Below, piece by piece: positions 32,703 to 42,372 of a DNA stretch of 45,903 nt. The stretch is from Candidatus Peribacteria bacterium RIFCSPHIGHO2_01_FULL_51_35 (GTDB taxonomy: Bacteria; Patescibacteriota; Gracilibacteria; Peribacterales; Peribacteraceae). The notes beneath the pieces were generated by a model that was not told where the DNA came from, did not search any database, and worked only from the letters and a program-made list of their open reading frames with translations. Position 1 is the stretch's first letter. Each line of letters begins with the position of its first letter. The stretch lies in contig MFXP01000008.1 in the NCBI GenBank assembly GCA_001787535.1, positions 27,219 through 73,121 on the forward strand, read 5' to 3'. Made by a program: the position numbers and the translations under genes.

Positions 32703-33205
32703 CGCAGGTGCTTGGGTAATTCTTGGCTGAGAGAAGCTAAAATTCGATCTTGGTCATCTTTGGAGAATTCTCGCTCGATGATCTTCTGCGTCATCTTCAT
32801 GATGACGGTGGTAAGAACTTGCTGCACATCCGCAAATACGCGTCCGCGCTCACTCTCCAACTGTTGACGGCCGCGCTCCAGGAGCTGTTCCGATTCTTTC
32901 TTGGCGGTTGCAAGAATTTCCTGGCGCATCTTCTCCGCTTGCTGTTTTGTCTTCTCCATAAATGCGCCGCATTCTTGGTCTATCTTTCGCAGTTCCGCCT
33001 CGCGAAGAACCTCCATATCTTTCTTCTGTCGTTCGATCAATTTTACATCCTCCATGGATTTGCGGATCTTTTCGCGGCGCGCATCCAGCACATTGAGGAG
33101 CGGCTTGTAGACGAGAAAAGTCAGAAGTCCCACAAGCACCCCGAAGTTCACCATCTGCGCCACAAGCAGACTCCAGTCGATGCCGAGCTTTGAAAGTAAC
33201 TCCAT
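32699..33205 (-). CDS. atpF: F-type ATP synthase b subunit
   Basis: Peripheral-stalk subunit. 168 aa: an N-terminal membrane helix (LVAQMVNFGVLVGLLTFLVYKPLL), the conserved junction LDARREKIRKSMED, then a long charged helix for dimerisation. A single b gene is present, so the stalk is probably a homodimer. Separated from atpE by 118 nt that contain an inverted repeat. Confidence 0.93.
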   Translation of the reverse strand: MELLSKLGIDWSLLVAQMVNFGVLVGLLTFLVYKPLLNVLDARREKIRKSMEDVKLIERQKKDMEVLREAELRKIDQECGAFMEKTKQQAEKMRQEILATAKKESEQLLERGRQQLESERGRVFADVQQVLTTVIMKMTQKIIEREFSKDDQDRILASLSQELPKHLR

Positions 33206-33239
33206 GGACGAAGGTAAATGAAAAGATAAGCACCGGATG

Positions 33240-33322
33240 GTTATATTGCCCTATTGTTATATTGTTAGGAATTTCTGAGTGCGCTTGCGAACAATAGTAC
33301 AATGAAACAATATAACAATTTT
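33240..33322. repeat. Word-type inverted repeat between atpE and atpF
   Basis: The 14-nt word attgttatattgtt occurs at 33253-33266 and inverted at 33306-33319. Degenerate extra copies lie at 33241-33258 and 33290-33303. The inner ~23 nt are unrelated. AT-rich unlike the neighbouring genes. Confidence 0.7.
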
Positions 33323-33323
33323 C

Positions 33324-33578
33324 TTAGACGAATTTAATGATCAGAGCGACCACGAGCGAGTAGATGGCAATGGCTTCTGCGAACGCGACGGAGAGCACCA
33401 AGGACGTCTGCACTTTGCTGGCTGCCTCCGGGTTGCGGCCGATGGCTTCCATGGCCTTGCCGGCGATCATGCCGATGGCAAGAGCCGGTATCATCGATCC
33501 GAACGCCATCGTCAGTGCAACAATCAGGTTTTTGTCTGCAAAAATGGAGAGACCGGTTGTAACAGCTTCAGGTTCCAT
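33324..33578 (-). CDS. atpE: F-type ATP synthase c subunit
   Basis: Proton-carrying rotor-ring subunit. 84 aa from ATG 33578 (MEPEAVTTGLSIFADK): two hydrophobic helices with a polar loop GRNPEAA. The ion-binding Glu is in the second helix (SVAFAEAIAIYSLV). The position after Glu is Ala rather than Ser/Thr, and the first helix lacks the Gln of sodium-type rings, so proton coupling is expected. The upstream extension of the frame is not family-like. Inverted repeats lie on both sides of this gene. Confidence 0.95.
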   Translation of the reverse strand: MEPEAVTTGLSIFADKNLIVALTMAFGSMIPALAIGMIAGKAMEAIGRNPEAASKVQTSLVLSVAFAEAIAIYSLVVALIIKFV

Positions 33579-33666
33579 AGGGAAAGTGGGAAAAACGGAT
33601 GAAATGCTAAAAAGCGCGCGGATTGTATAGATCCGTTCACTATCAAGCAAGGGTCTAAGACGATAC

Positions 33667-33749
33667 TTAGGAGATAGGAATTAGGATTTAGGAAATAAAA
33701 TCCACCGATGTCAAAATCTGTCCTAATATCCTAATTCCTAACATCCTTA
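33667..33749. repeat. Word-type inverted repeat between atpB and atpE
   Basis: Left arm 33667-33692 (words ttaggaga, taggaatta, ggatttagga) and right arm 33721-33749, whose reverse complement reads taaggatgttaggaattagg and then atattagga. About 24 of 27 positions pair; 28-nt spacer. The right arm runs into the atpB stop codon. Confidence 0.75.
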
Positions 33750-34556
33750 TGCGGCATGGGCAGCATGACCACCTGCATCAGCACGCTCTTCATGTCCCCC
33801 ATGCGTTGTAACCGCCATCTTCAGGAACACAAGTGTCAGGAGACAAAAGACAAGTCCTTGAATAAAGCCCACAAAGATTTCGAGTCCTAGGAAGGGCAAA
33901 GGAGCGACGTATGGCATCAGCGCGAAGATGACAACCAGGAGCACTTCTCCCGCGAAGATGTTCCCAAAGAGACGGAAGGTGAAGCTGATCATCTTTGCAA
34001 ATTCTGCGACCAGTTCCAGGATGCCGACGAAACAGCCGACGGGGTCGCGCCACGGAGCCACAAAGAATTTTCCCGCGTACGGCATCATGCCGAGCGCCGC
34101 GATGCCAAACGCCTGCGTGGCAACGACGGAGATGATGGCGATGGCCAGTGTCATGTTCACGTCCGCATTCATGGAACGGAAGATGGGAATATTCATGAGG
34201 TGTCCATCATGCATTCCTTCGATGGTGATGGAGTTCACGCCCGGCAAAATTCCCATCCAGTTCGCAATCGTGATGAAGATGAGGATCGTGGCGACGAGCG
34301 GAAAGAACCTCCGCGTGGCTTTTGGATCTTGGACGATGCTGTCGAAAAAATCGAAGAGTCCTTCGATGAGCATTTCCATGAACGCCTGGAAGCGGCCGGG
34401 GATTTCCTTATACTTCGTCCTGCTGAGCAGGAGACCGACTCCAATGAGGAGCGCCATCGCAAGCCACGCCATGACCATGGTGTTTCTGAGTTCAAACGCG
34501 CCGATGTGCGCGATGGTTTCGGAAGCCAATGTGGGTGCGTGGACGGCGATAGCCAT
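33747..34556 (-). CDS. atpB: F-type ATP synthase a subunit
   Basis: Membrane stator with the two proton half-channels. 269 aa, five to six hydrophobic helices. The essential Arg lies in TFRLFGNIFAGEVLL. An extra histidine-rich tail (HGGHEERADAGGHAAHAA) extends past the usual end. The N-terminus is exported-like as in the family. Follows the atpZ/I-like gene by 44 nt. Confidence 0.95.
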   Translation of the reverse strand: MAIAVHAPTLASETIAHIGAFELRNTMVMAWLAMALLIGVGLLLSRTKYKEIPGRFQAFMEMLIEGLFDFFDSIVQDPKATRRFFPLVATILIFITIANWMGILPGVNSITIEGMHDGHLMNIPIFRSMNADVNMTLAIAIISVVATQAFGIAALGMMPYAGKFFVAPWRDPVGCFVGILELVAEFAKMISFTFRLFGNIFAGEVLLVVIFALMPYVAPLPFLGLEIFVGFIQGLVFCLLTLVFLKMAVTTHGGHEERADAGGHAAHAA

Positions 34557-34600
34557 GTGTCGAGAGTGTAAAGGGATGGTTTGATGCAGATCAAGACGGA

Positions 34601-34837
34601 TCAGTCTTTTTCCGCCGCCGTGATCTCCTTAATCTTTCTGCGAACACCCAGGTACGAGAGCGTAATGGCGATGATAAAACCTGCGAGCAGGAATCCCGGA
34701 GACGTTTCGAGCGTTTTGTCCAGATAGGCACCGCCGAAGCCAAAGAGCACTGCCGGAATGGCGATGATGTAGCCCAGACTCCACGCCAAGCGTAGAGCCA
34801 GGAAGAGCGGCCGCCAGGAAGATTCTTCAGCAGACAT
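34601..34837 (-). CDS. AtpZ/AtpI-like small membrane protein of the ATP synthase operon
   Basis: 78 aa with two hydrophobic helices (LAWSLGYIIAIPAVLFGFGGAYLD and GFLLAGFIIAITLSYLGV) and a charged tail. Matches the AtpZ/AtpI group that assists c-ring assembly or magnesium supply. Lies between atpC (1-nt gap) and atpB, the usual place just before atpB. Confidence 0.8.
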   Translation of the reverse strand: MSAEESSWRPLFLALRLAWSLGYIIAIPAVLFGFGGAYLDKTLETSPGFLLAGFIIAITLSYLGVRRKIKEITAAEKD

Positions 34838-34838
34838 T

Positions 34839-35270
34839 TTACGATTCTATGTGCGGCATTCCTCGACGCGATCGATGTCTTCGAGCAACGTGCAATCGAG
34901 CCAATTCTCGTTCCAAGATGGCGGTAGCTTCGGCAAAGCCTTCGACATCATTGTGTTTTTCCTGCAGCAATTTCTCGGCGGCATTCTTCGCTTTTTCGAT
35001 CGCCTCTTCTTGCAAATCGGCTGCACGGTCCGCCGTTTCTGTGAGGACGCGGATGCTCTTGCCATCGACCTCAATCACACCACGCGAGACGGCGAAGAGT
35101 TGTTCTTCTTTTCCTTTTCGGACGAGCACACTGCCGGCAACGACAATACTGATCAAAGGAATGTGATGCGGGAGAATGGTGATTTCACCATCCGGCGTCG
35201 GCAGCGACACGCTGTCCGCCTCGCCTTGGAAGACGACGCGCTCCGGTGTGATGATCTCGAGGTGAATCAT
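34839..35270 (-). CDS. atpC: F-type ATP synthase epsilon subunit
   Basis: Rotor subunit and inhibitor of F1. 143 aa. N-terminal beta sandwich (MIHLEIITPERVVFQGEADSVSLPTPDGEITILPHHIPLIS, shown in part) and C-terminal two-helix hairpin (AKNAAEKLLQEK ... ERELARLHVARRH). Lies upstream of atpB rather than at the end of the operon. Confidence 0.94.
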   Translation of the reverse strand: MIHLEIITPERVVFQGEADSVSLPTPDGEITILPHHIPLISIVVAGSVLVRKGKEEQLFAVSRGVIEVDGKSIRVLTETADRAADLQEEAIEKAKNAAEKLLQEKHNDVEGFAEATAILERELARLHVARRHRSRRGMPHIES

Positions 35271-35278
35271 AAAAATAA

Positions 35279-35863
35279 TCAGTGCGTATTGTAATACCTT
35301 AAAGACATGTCGTTAAAGATTCGTTCATCCAGGAGCAATGGAACACACGTATCAACAACTTTCCTCGTCTTCTGTCGGTACGCAGAAAGCATCACGTTGG
35401 GAAGTTCTTTGCTCATTCCATAATTAAAGTCGGGATGCACAACCATTCCATGCAATCGCGGAAAGGGCACTTGTTTCGATTCCTGAATAAGCATGCCGCC
35501 GATTGCCGCTCCCGCTCGTTGCTCTTCGATGGCAAGAGCAACGTCCTCATCCTGCCTCCATAAATTGCGCCCGTTCGATTCCCAGTATTGATGCGCTCGA
35601 TACCGTGTTGAACATCGTTCGAAGTCATACTTCGTCGTATCTCGTAACAGAAATCCTTTCATGCCGTCGAATCCCAGAATCTTATCGAGCTTTTCCGGGT
35701 CCCAGCGATGCGGACACAAGCATTCAAAAAAAGCCCTGCGAAGAGTTCTGTCGTGCGCACTGACGGGATGCATTTCAATATCTCGATCATAAGCCGTCTT
35801 TCCCGACCAAACATTCATCCCCGGATGCCATTGAAGATTCGGTATGGTGTTGGAAGCAGTCAT
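35279..35863 (-). CDS. Unknown protein inserted in the atp operon, GNAT-like
   Basis: 194 aa, MTASNTIPNLQWHPGMNVWSG... The second half resembles a degenerate GNAT acetyltransferase: AHQYWESNGRNLW then DVALAIEEQRAGAAIGGMLIQE, HGMVVHPDFNYGMSKELPNVML (acetyl-CoA loop region, but without the clear R/QxxGxG/A), and CVPLLLDERIFNDMSLRYY at the end. It lies between atpD (2-nt gap) and atpC (8-nt gap), so it is certainly co-transcribed. Whether it acts on the ATP synthase is unknown; the GNAT call is a weak inference. Confidence 0.6.
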   Translation of the reverse strand: MTASNTIPNLQWHPGMNVWSGKTAYDRDIEMHPVSAHDRTLRRAFFECLCPHRWDPEKLDKILGFDGMKGFLLRDTTKYDFERCSTRYRAHQYWESNGRNLWRQDEDVALAIEEQRAGAAIGGMLIQESKQVPFPRLHGMVVHPDFNYGMSKELPNVMLSAYRQKTRKVVDTCVPLLLDERIFNDMSLRYYNTH

Positions 35864-35865
35864 AA

Positions 35866-37257
<1,392 letters not shown>

Positions 37258-37272
37258 CTAAAAGCGACTGGC

Positions 37273-37278
37273 ATCCTA
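37273..37278 (-). promoter_or_regulatory. -10 box of the atp operon
   Basis: TAGGAT on the minus strand, 39 nt before the atpD ATG. Confidence 0.35.
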
Positions 37279-37332
37279 CGCGATCGATTTTCTCCTGCCA
37301 AGGGGCTAAGAGCTTATTTCAAAAAAGTGCCT

Positions 37333-37370
37333 GCCCACCGTAGTCCCGCAAGAGCGGGACGAAGGTGGGC
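37333..37370. repeat. Two-storey hairpin in the atpD upstream gap
   Basis: Outer stem gcccacc (37333-37339) with ggtgggc (37364-37370), inner stem gtcccgc (37343-37349) with gcgggac (37354-37360), loop aaga. Thirty-eight nt, 14 bp. It lies between divergent genes, so it is not a terminator of either. Confidence 0.75.
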
Positions 37371-37485
37371 CAAGGGTTTAAGACTTCATTCTGTTTCCCT
37401 TCCAAAGTGGCCTCTTAGACCCTTGACTTCCGAGGTCAAATTCGTTTAATGGTTGCTTAACGATTTACTATTTTTACGCTATAAT

Positions 37486-38466
37486 ATGATGAAAAGTCTA
37501 GATTTCTCCCACGACGATCCTGTGAACCAATTGCCTGCAGTTCCATCGCCGGAAGGAACCCCTGAAAAACGCCTTATTCCTCTGGAAGATAATCCCATCA
37601 CGCGGCGCACCGCGATGAAATATGGAATCGCCGCTCTTTTCGTTGGAGGCGCTGCCGCCGGAATTCCGTGGAAAGAAACCGAAGCAAAAGATGCGGATCC
37701 CAAACATGTTCTGGAGCTCAAACATCAAGCATTGAAAGAAAATCGAGGTATCATTCGTCACCTGAGAGACCTTAAAAAAGGATCACCAAAAGAAGTCTTG
37801 GGACAGGGAATGACAACTGAGCTTTTCAGAAAATTACAGCTCCTGATGGGATGCATCGATGAGAGACTCACACACAAAGGGCTGCACAAGATCGGCATCG
37901 CCGGGTTGGGCGCCGGAATGTCGAAAGAAGAAATGAACTTGCTCAAGCTTTTTTTCCGCGAGCATCCGGAGATTGCAAAAAGAATCATGGAAGTTTGTTG
38001 GCATGAACACTGCGCAGCTCGGGAAAGTGACGATGCAGCAGCCGAAGCCGGCGGTAAGGAACTTGTCGATCAGCTCGGAATGCCACTCAGCAAGCTCAAA
38101 AGAGCCGGTTTTTCTGACGCAGCAAACGTAAGCATGAGCGGCGATTTGCACGTGCATCCGGGTCAGATGTTGGTTATCGACGGCACGGAAGAGTACACCT
38201 GCAACGGAGAAGTTTTGGGTGCTCCGGCGTACGGGATCGCAGCCACAGGAGTTCCCCTGGAGTATGTCAAAAATGAGGTGGCCCTGATAGGGACTGTCAT
38301 GGGTGGCAAATCCGGTATGGGAGAAGTGCTCGGGCCGGATGATCCCATTCTTGCGTTCATTGCGAGCGATACATCGGACGGAGCAAAAGAATTGGAAGTA
38401 AAATTAAAACCGGCGTTCGCAAAGTTTCCCAAAGAGCCCGAATTCATCCACTTGGTGAGATCGTAA
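37486..38466 (+). CDS. Exported beta-carbonic-anhydrase-like protein (Tat signal)
   Basis: 326 aa from ATG 37486. The N-terminus has a twin-arginine motif ITRRTAMK (~38-45) followed by a hydrophobic stretch GIAALFVGGAAAG, so Tat export after folding is likely. The core resembles beta-carbonic anhydrases: C123 with D125 and R127 in MGCIDERL, then H173 and C176 in CWHEHCAA, the CxDxR / HxxC zinc pattern. Glycine-rich IGIAGLGAGMS follows the first motif as in that fold. Overall similarity to true carbonic anhydrases is low, so activity is uncertain. TATAAT at 37480-37485 abuts the ATG, so either this box is not the -10 or the TACGCT slightly upstream (-35 TTGCTT, 17-nt spacer) is used. Confidence 0.6.
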   Translation: MMKSLDFSHDDPVNQLPAVPSPEGTPEKRLIPLEDNPITRRTAMKYGIAALFVGGAAAGIPWKETEAKDADPKHVLELKHQALKENRGIIRHLRDLKKGSPKEVLGQGMTTELFRKLQLLMGCIDERLTHKGLHKIGIAGLGAGMSKEEMNLLKLFFREHPEIAKRIMEVCWHEHCAARESDDAAAEAGGKELVDQLGMPLSKLKRAGFSDAANVSMSGDLHVHPGQMLVIDGTEEYTCNGEVLGAPAYGIAATGVPLEYVKNEVALIGTVMGGKSGMGEVLGPDDPILAFIASDTSDGAKELEVKLKPAFAKFPKEPEFIHLVRS

Positions 38467-38477
38467 CTGGAAAACGG

Positions 38478-39116
38478 TCATGTCTTCCGGAACCGGTGCC
38501 GCACGAACTCGATGATCCCTGGGAGGATCGAAATCACGATGATAGCAACGATCACGGTTTCGAAGTTTTCTCGCACAAGTGGGATGTTGCCAAAAAGAAA
38601 TCCGCTTCCAAGGAGCAGCGTCACCCAGAGCAGACCGCCGACCACGTTATAAAAGAAGAATGTCGCATAATTCATGTTGCCGACTCCCGCGACGAACGGC
38701 GCGAACGTGCGGATGATGGGCAGGAACCGCGCGATGATGATGGTCTTGCCGCCGTGCTTCTCGTAAAAAGCTTCCGTTTTCATCAAATACTCGTGTTTGA
38801 AAAAACGATTGTTGATCGTGAATGCTTTCTTGCCGATCAAACTGCCGATCCAGTAGTTCACGCTGTCTCCGATGATGGCGGCGCATGTGAGCAAAACAAA
38901 CGATGTGACGAGATGGAGCGAGCCTTCCGCTGCAAAAGCACCGACGGCAAACAGCAGCGAATCCCCCGGCAGGAACGGCATGATGACCAGCCCCGTTTCC
39001 GTGAAGATGATGCAGAAAAGGATGACGTACGTGTAGACCCCGAACTGCTGGATGACGGCACTCAGGTGCGTATCCAAATGCAGGAAGAGGTCGATGGCTT
39101 GTTGCAGTAAATCCAT
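38478..39116 (-). CDS. DedA-family membrane protein
   Basis: 212 aa, DedA/VTT (SNARE-associated) family; recent work shows members flip phospholipids or undecaprenyl phosphate. Hallmarks: FTETGLVIMPFLPGDSLLFAVGAFA, the GDSVNYWIGSLIGKKAF segment, and FARFLPIIRTFAPFVAGVGNM (IIARFLPIIRTF). Four to five hydrophobic helices. Stands between the convergent carbonic-anhydrase-like gene and the S41 protease gene, separated from the latter by an inverted repeat. Confidence 0.92.
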   Translation of the reverse strand: MDLLQQAIDLFLHLDTHLSAVIQQFGVYTYVILFCIIFTETGLVIMPFLPGDSLLFAVGAFAAEGSLHLVTSFVLLTCAAIIGDSVNYWIGSLIGKKAFTINNRFFKHEYLMKTEAFYEKHGGKTIIIARFLPIIRTFAPFVAGVGNMNYATFFFYNVVGGLLWVTLLLGSGFLFGNIPLVRENFETVIVAIIVISILPGIIEFVRHRFRKT

Positions 39117-39128
39117 AGGAAGAATACT

Positions 39129-39213
39129 GGAGTATTGGAATACTAGAGTACTGGGACGTCACTTCGCGAGTGACATTGGCCAGTATTCCAGTACTCCATT
39201 ATTCCAATAATCC
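39129..39213. repeat. Word-type inverted repeat between the DedA and S41 genes
   Basis: Left arm 39129-39154 (ggagtattggaatactagag + tactgg) and right arm 39188-39213 pair at 23 of 26 positions. The words ggagtattgg, ggaatact and gagtactgg recur. The spacer holds its own hairpin gtcact-tcgcg-agtgac (39158-39174). Confidence 0.75.
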
Positions 39214-39237
39214 TTTCAGGAAATCGACAATCAAGAT

Positions 39238-40860
39238 TTACCGCAATAACTCCAACGCTTTCAGCATCTGCTCATCGCGATCGCCGAGTTCCACCACAAA
39301 GTCCGGTGTCACGCCCAGACCGTCGATCTTGCGACCGGACGGCGTGAGCCATTCGGCAACGGTCATCTTCAGGCTGGAACCGTCCGTGAACTGGAGCACC
39401 TGCTGTACCGTTCCTTTTCCGAATGTTTTTTCGCCGACGATCTTCGCTCTGCCCGCGTCTTGGAGCGCGCCTGCCACGATCTCGGACGCACTGGCAGAAC
39501 CTTTGTTCACAAGAACAACAAGGGGAACCGTGGGCAAGATGGTGGGAGGATCCCCCGTCATTTCTTTGTTTTCCGTTTGCGAGGAAACGATCTTTGCAAC
39601 CATGCTTCCTTCGGGCAGAAAGTTGCTGACAACCACGTCGGCTGCATGGAGCAGACCGCCGGGGTTGTTGCGAAGATCCAAGACCACGCCGGTCGGATTC
39701 TTATTTTGCACATCCACCATCAAGGACCGAAGATCGCGGTCGGTGATGCTGCCGAACTGGTGCAGTTTGACGACGGCGATGTTTCCCTGGAAGGAAATTT
39801 CAATCTCAGGAACTTTGACGGTGTCGCGGAGCACCGTCACCTGCATATCCGAGCCGTTGCGGCGGACGGTGAGTTTGACGGAGGAACCTTTGGGGCCGCG
39901 CACTTTCCCGACGGAATCCTCGAAACTGAGTCCTGCGAGACTCACGCCGTCGACGGCAATGATTTCATCGCCGGGCAGCAGCCCTGCTTTTTCAGCAGGA
40001 GATCCTTTGAGAGGCGTCACGATGAGGAGCACGCTGTTCTTCTGTTCCACCTGCGCGCCGATGCCGCTCACTTCGCCTTGAATCTGCGTCTGGAAATTCT
40101 TATTCGACGCAGGACGCATGAAGACCGTGTAGGGATCTTTCAAGCTTTGCACCAATCCTTCGGCGGCTTTGTAGGCGGCTTCCTCGCCGTTGATCTTGTC
40201 CTTATATAAATATTCATCATTCAAGAGCTGCCAGATGGTGCGGAGAATGTCATCTTTGGGCAGCGACGTATCCTTGCGCTTCAGATTCACGCGAATGGTC
40301 TGCGTCGTCTGGCCAAGATCATCCATACCCGGAGTCTGCGGTGCTTTGAGACGTGTCAGCACAAGCTTGAATTCTCGCTGGCTCAGCGCCCTGTCCAAGC
40401 CAAAGAGACGAGGACGCACGGGCTTCATCCACTTGCGGGCAACGGCCAGCTGTACCGCGCGCGCGTAGGGAGAATCCGTCGGCACATCGGAATATTTTCC
40501 CGCAGGCGGCGGGGACGAAGACATGCTTTGCAATTTCATAAGAACCACCGCCGCTTCTCCTCGCGAAATTGCTTTCGTGTGATTGATGGATGTTCCGAAG
40601 ATCGCGAGCGCTCCGCGTTTGTGCGCGGCGCCGAGGTACGGCAGGAGCACTTGGGGAATGCGCTCGGTCGGCTGCATGGCATCGTCGTCCAAAGGAATCG
40701 CCAATGTTTTCACCGCCGTGCGAATGAATTCGCCACGACTTACGGTATCGGTGTCTGCATCCGCCGCAACACCGGTGATAGGCAACGGGAGAAACGTGAG
40801 GGAGAGCAAGACTGCCGAGAGCGTGCGCAGAGATCGTGATCGGGTTCCGGATGATGACAT
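39238..40860 (-). CDS. Exported SLH-PDZ-S41 carboxy-terminal processing protease
   Basis: 540 aa from ATG 40860 (MSSSGTRSRSLRTLSAVLL), with a signal peptide ending near VAADAD. Residues ~40-175 hold two SLH-like repeats (SRGEFIRTAVKTLAI, GALAIFGTSINHTKAISRGEAAVVLMKL, KYSDVPTDSPYARAVQLAV), which would bind the cell wall. Then come a PDZ domain (GIGAQVEQKNSVLLIVTPLKGSPAEKAGLLPGDEIIAVDGVSL, in parts) and the S41 domain. The Ser is in KGSASASEIVAGAL and the Lys in GEKTFGKGTVQ, the CtpA Ser-Lys dyad. Probably trims envelope proteins. Confidence 0.93.
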   Translation of the reverse strand: MSSSGTRSRSLRTLSAVLLSLTFLPLPITGVAADADTDTVSRGEFIRTAVKTLAIPLDDDAMQPTERIPQVLLPYLGAAHKRGALAIFGTSINHTKAISRGEAAVVLMKLQSMSSSPPPAGKYSDVPTDSPYARAVQLAVARKWMKPVRPRLFGLDRALSQREFKLVLTRLKAPQTPGMDDLGQTTQTIRVNLKRKDTSLPKDDILRTIWQLLNDEYLYKDKINGEEAAYKAAEGLVQSLKDPYTVFMRPASNKNFQTQIQGEVSGIGAQVEQKNSVLLIVTPLKGSPAEKAGLLPGDEIIAVDGVSLAGLSFEDSVGKVRGPKGSSVKLTVRRNGSDMQVTVLRDTVKVPEIEISFQGNIAVVKLHQFGSITDRDLRSLMVDVQNKNPTGVVLDLRNNPGGLLHAADVVVSNFLPEGSMVAKIVSSQTENKEMTGDPPTILPTVPLVVLVNKGSASASEIVAGALQDAGRAKIVGEKTFGKGTVQQVLQFTDGSSLKMTVAEWLTPSGRKIDGLGVTPDFVVELGDRDEQMLKALELLR

Positions 40861-40939
40861 GAAAAAGAATGGGAAAAAGCGAAATGCCACTCGCCATGGT
40901 AAAGAACCCGACCATTGCTGACAATAAAACGCCGAAGAT

Positions 40940-42301
40940 TTATGCGGTTTCCTCCGTCGTCACGAAGGAATCGGATGAAATGATGTGTCCGCGTATTTTC
41001 ATGTTCTCCTTGCGCGCAAAAAGCATCGTCAGCAGCCAAAATCCACCCACGACGTACAGCAGCGCCGGCACAACAAGAATGGACAGATACTGCAAAAATG
41101 ATTCCGAAGACAGTTGGAACAGATCACCGAACGTGCGCGGATTGCCGGGAAGAATATCCGGCAATGTCACCAGGAAGTTGGACAACGCATGGAGCACGAT
41201 GGCCGCGACAAAACCGCATGTGAGCATCTGCACTTGGAAAACCGATTTTGTCCGCAATCGAAGCAAGCCGGCTATGTACGTCGCCATGGAATGGGTGACG
41301 CCACGAGCGCGACGCTCTTCCAAATACGGTCCCGCGAAGATGGCGAGTCCGAGGAAGTAGCCCATCACGCCGGTGGAGACGATGTGCACCATGCTCGTGA
41401 GGACGGAACGTCCGATGACGTTGCCGAAGAACCCCGCGATGTCGCGCTCGGAAGAGAGAAGGTATTCCCGCACGAACGAGAGGAAGTAGCCTTGATTCGC
41501 AATGTTCTCTGCGAACGCGAATCCGATGGCGACGATAATGGCGAGTTGCATGACGTCGTCGATACTGGCGAACACTTTCTGTCCGCTTTTGCGGAGCACC
41601 CAGTACTTACTGAGCTCTTCGATGAGACCGACGATGAGGAAGGACAAAAAGACGGAGAGGAGCGTGCGCGGCACGCCGGTGACCCCGGGGAACTGCACCG
41701 CCATGAAGCGTTCCGTGTTGTTGCCGAAACTTTCCGGCACGATTTTAAAGAGAAAGAAATGCATTTCGATGCCACGCCGCACGAGCACATCGTAGAAAAG
41801 GATGGGTGCGGTGCTCAGCATGCCGGCGAAGAACATCAGGAACACGCGGCTCAAGCGTTCACGGTGATAGCCCAGGAAAAGCGCGCACCAGACGACGGCA
41901 GGCAGCAGTGCAACGGTGATGGCGATTATGTGCGCTAACCGCATCTCCGGCGGTTCGTTCCAGAGAATGTGCAGCGTGATCCAAAAGACGAAGGAACCGA
42001 GTATGGTTGCTTTCGTTTCCGTTTCCCAGGGACCGAACAGCAACCTCCATGCAATGAGAATCAAAAGCAATCCGAACGCCATCAGGAATCCGTCCGTTTT
42101 GGGCGCGGACGTAAACAGAAGATCGGTAAAACCGATGAATCCCGCGGAAAGAATAGTGCCGAGAATGCACGCGAATAAGTAGTGCGCATTGCGGTTCTTT
42201 ATGCGCTGCATCAAGTCCCAGCTCGCGAGGATGGCGACTGCCAGCAGCACGATGACGGTCTTCGTCAGCGAAAATTCGTTGTGTGTGAGGAGCTCAAACA
42301 T
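40940..42301 (-). CDS. PrsW-family intramembrane protease
   Basis: 453 aa with about ten hydrophobic helices. PrsW/CAAX-like motifs: LIEELSKYW (E228, E229, K232), AFAENIANQG (E265, N266), MVHIVSTGVMGY and LHALSN. PrsW in Bacillus starts proteolysis of the anti-sigma factor RsiW; here the substrate is unknown. Start ATG 42301 lies 8 nt behind consensus TATAAT (42310-42315). Confidence 0.85.
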   Translation of the reverse strand: MFELLTHNEFSLTKTVIVLLAVAILASWDLMQRIKNRNAHYLFACILGTILSAGFIGFTDLLFTSAPKTDGFLMAFGLLLILIAWRLLFGPWETETKATILGSFVFWITLHILWNEPPEMRLAHIIAITVALLPAVVWCALFLGYHRERLSRVFLMFFAGMLSTAPILFYDVLVRRGIEMHFFLFKIVPESFGNNTERFMAVQFPGVTGVPRTLLSVFLSFLIVGLIEELSKYWVLRKSGQKVFASIDDVMQLAIIVAIGFAFAENIANQGYFLSFVREYLLSSERDIAGFFGNVIGRSVLTSMVHIVSTGVMGYFLGLAIFAGPYLEERRARGVTHSMATYIAGLLRLRTKSVFQVQMLTCGFVAAIVLHALSNFLVTLPDILPGNPRTFGDLFQLSSESFLQYLSILVVPALLYVVGGFWLLTMLFARKENMKIRGHIISSDSFVTTEETA

Positions 42302-42309
42302 TTCATACT

Positions 42310-42315
42310 ATTATA
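42310..42315 (-). promoter_or_regulatory. -10 box before the PrsW-like gene, leaderless
   Basis: Consensus TATAAT, 8 nt before the ATG on the minus strand. Confidence 0.55.
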
Positions 42316-42372
42316 CCACAGAATTTGCTGTAACAGAAGCCATTTGTAGCGCTTTAGGATACCAAAGAAGCC

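Noticed and set aside
33324-33578. Sodium-type c ring (N-ATPase) suggested by the gene order
   Set aside because: The residue after the ion-binding Glu is Ala and the first helix lacks the Gln ligand, so proton coupling is expected.
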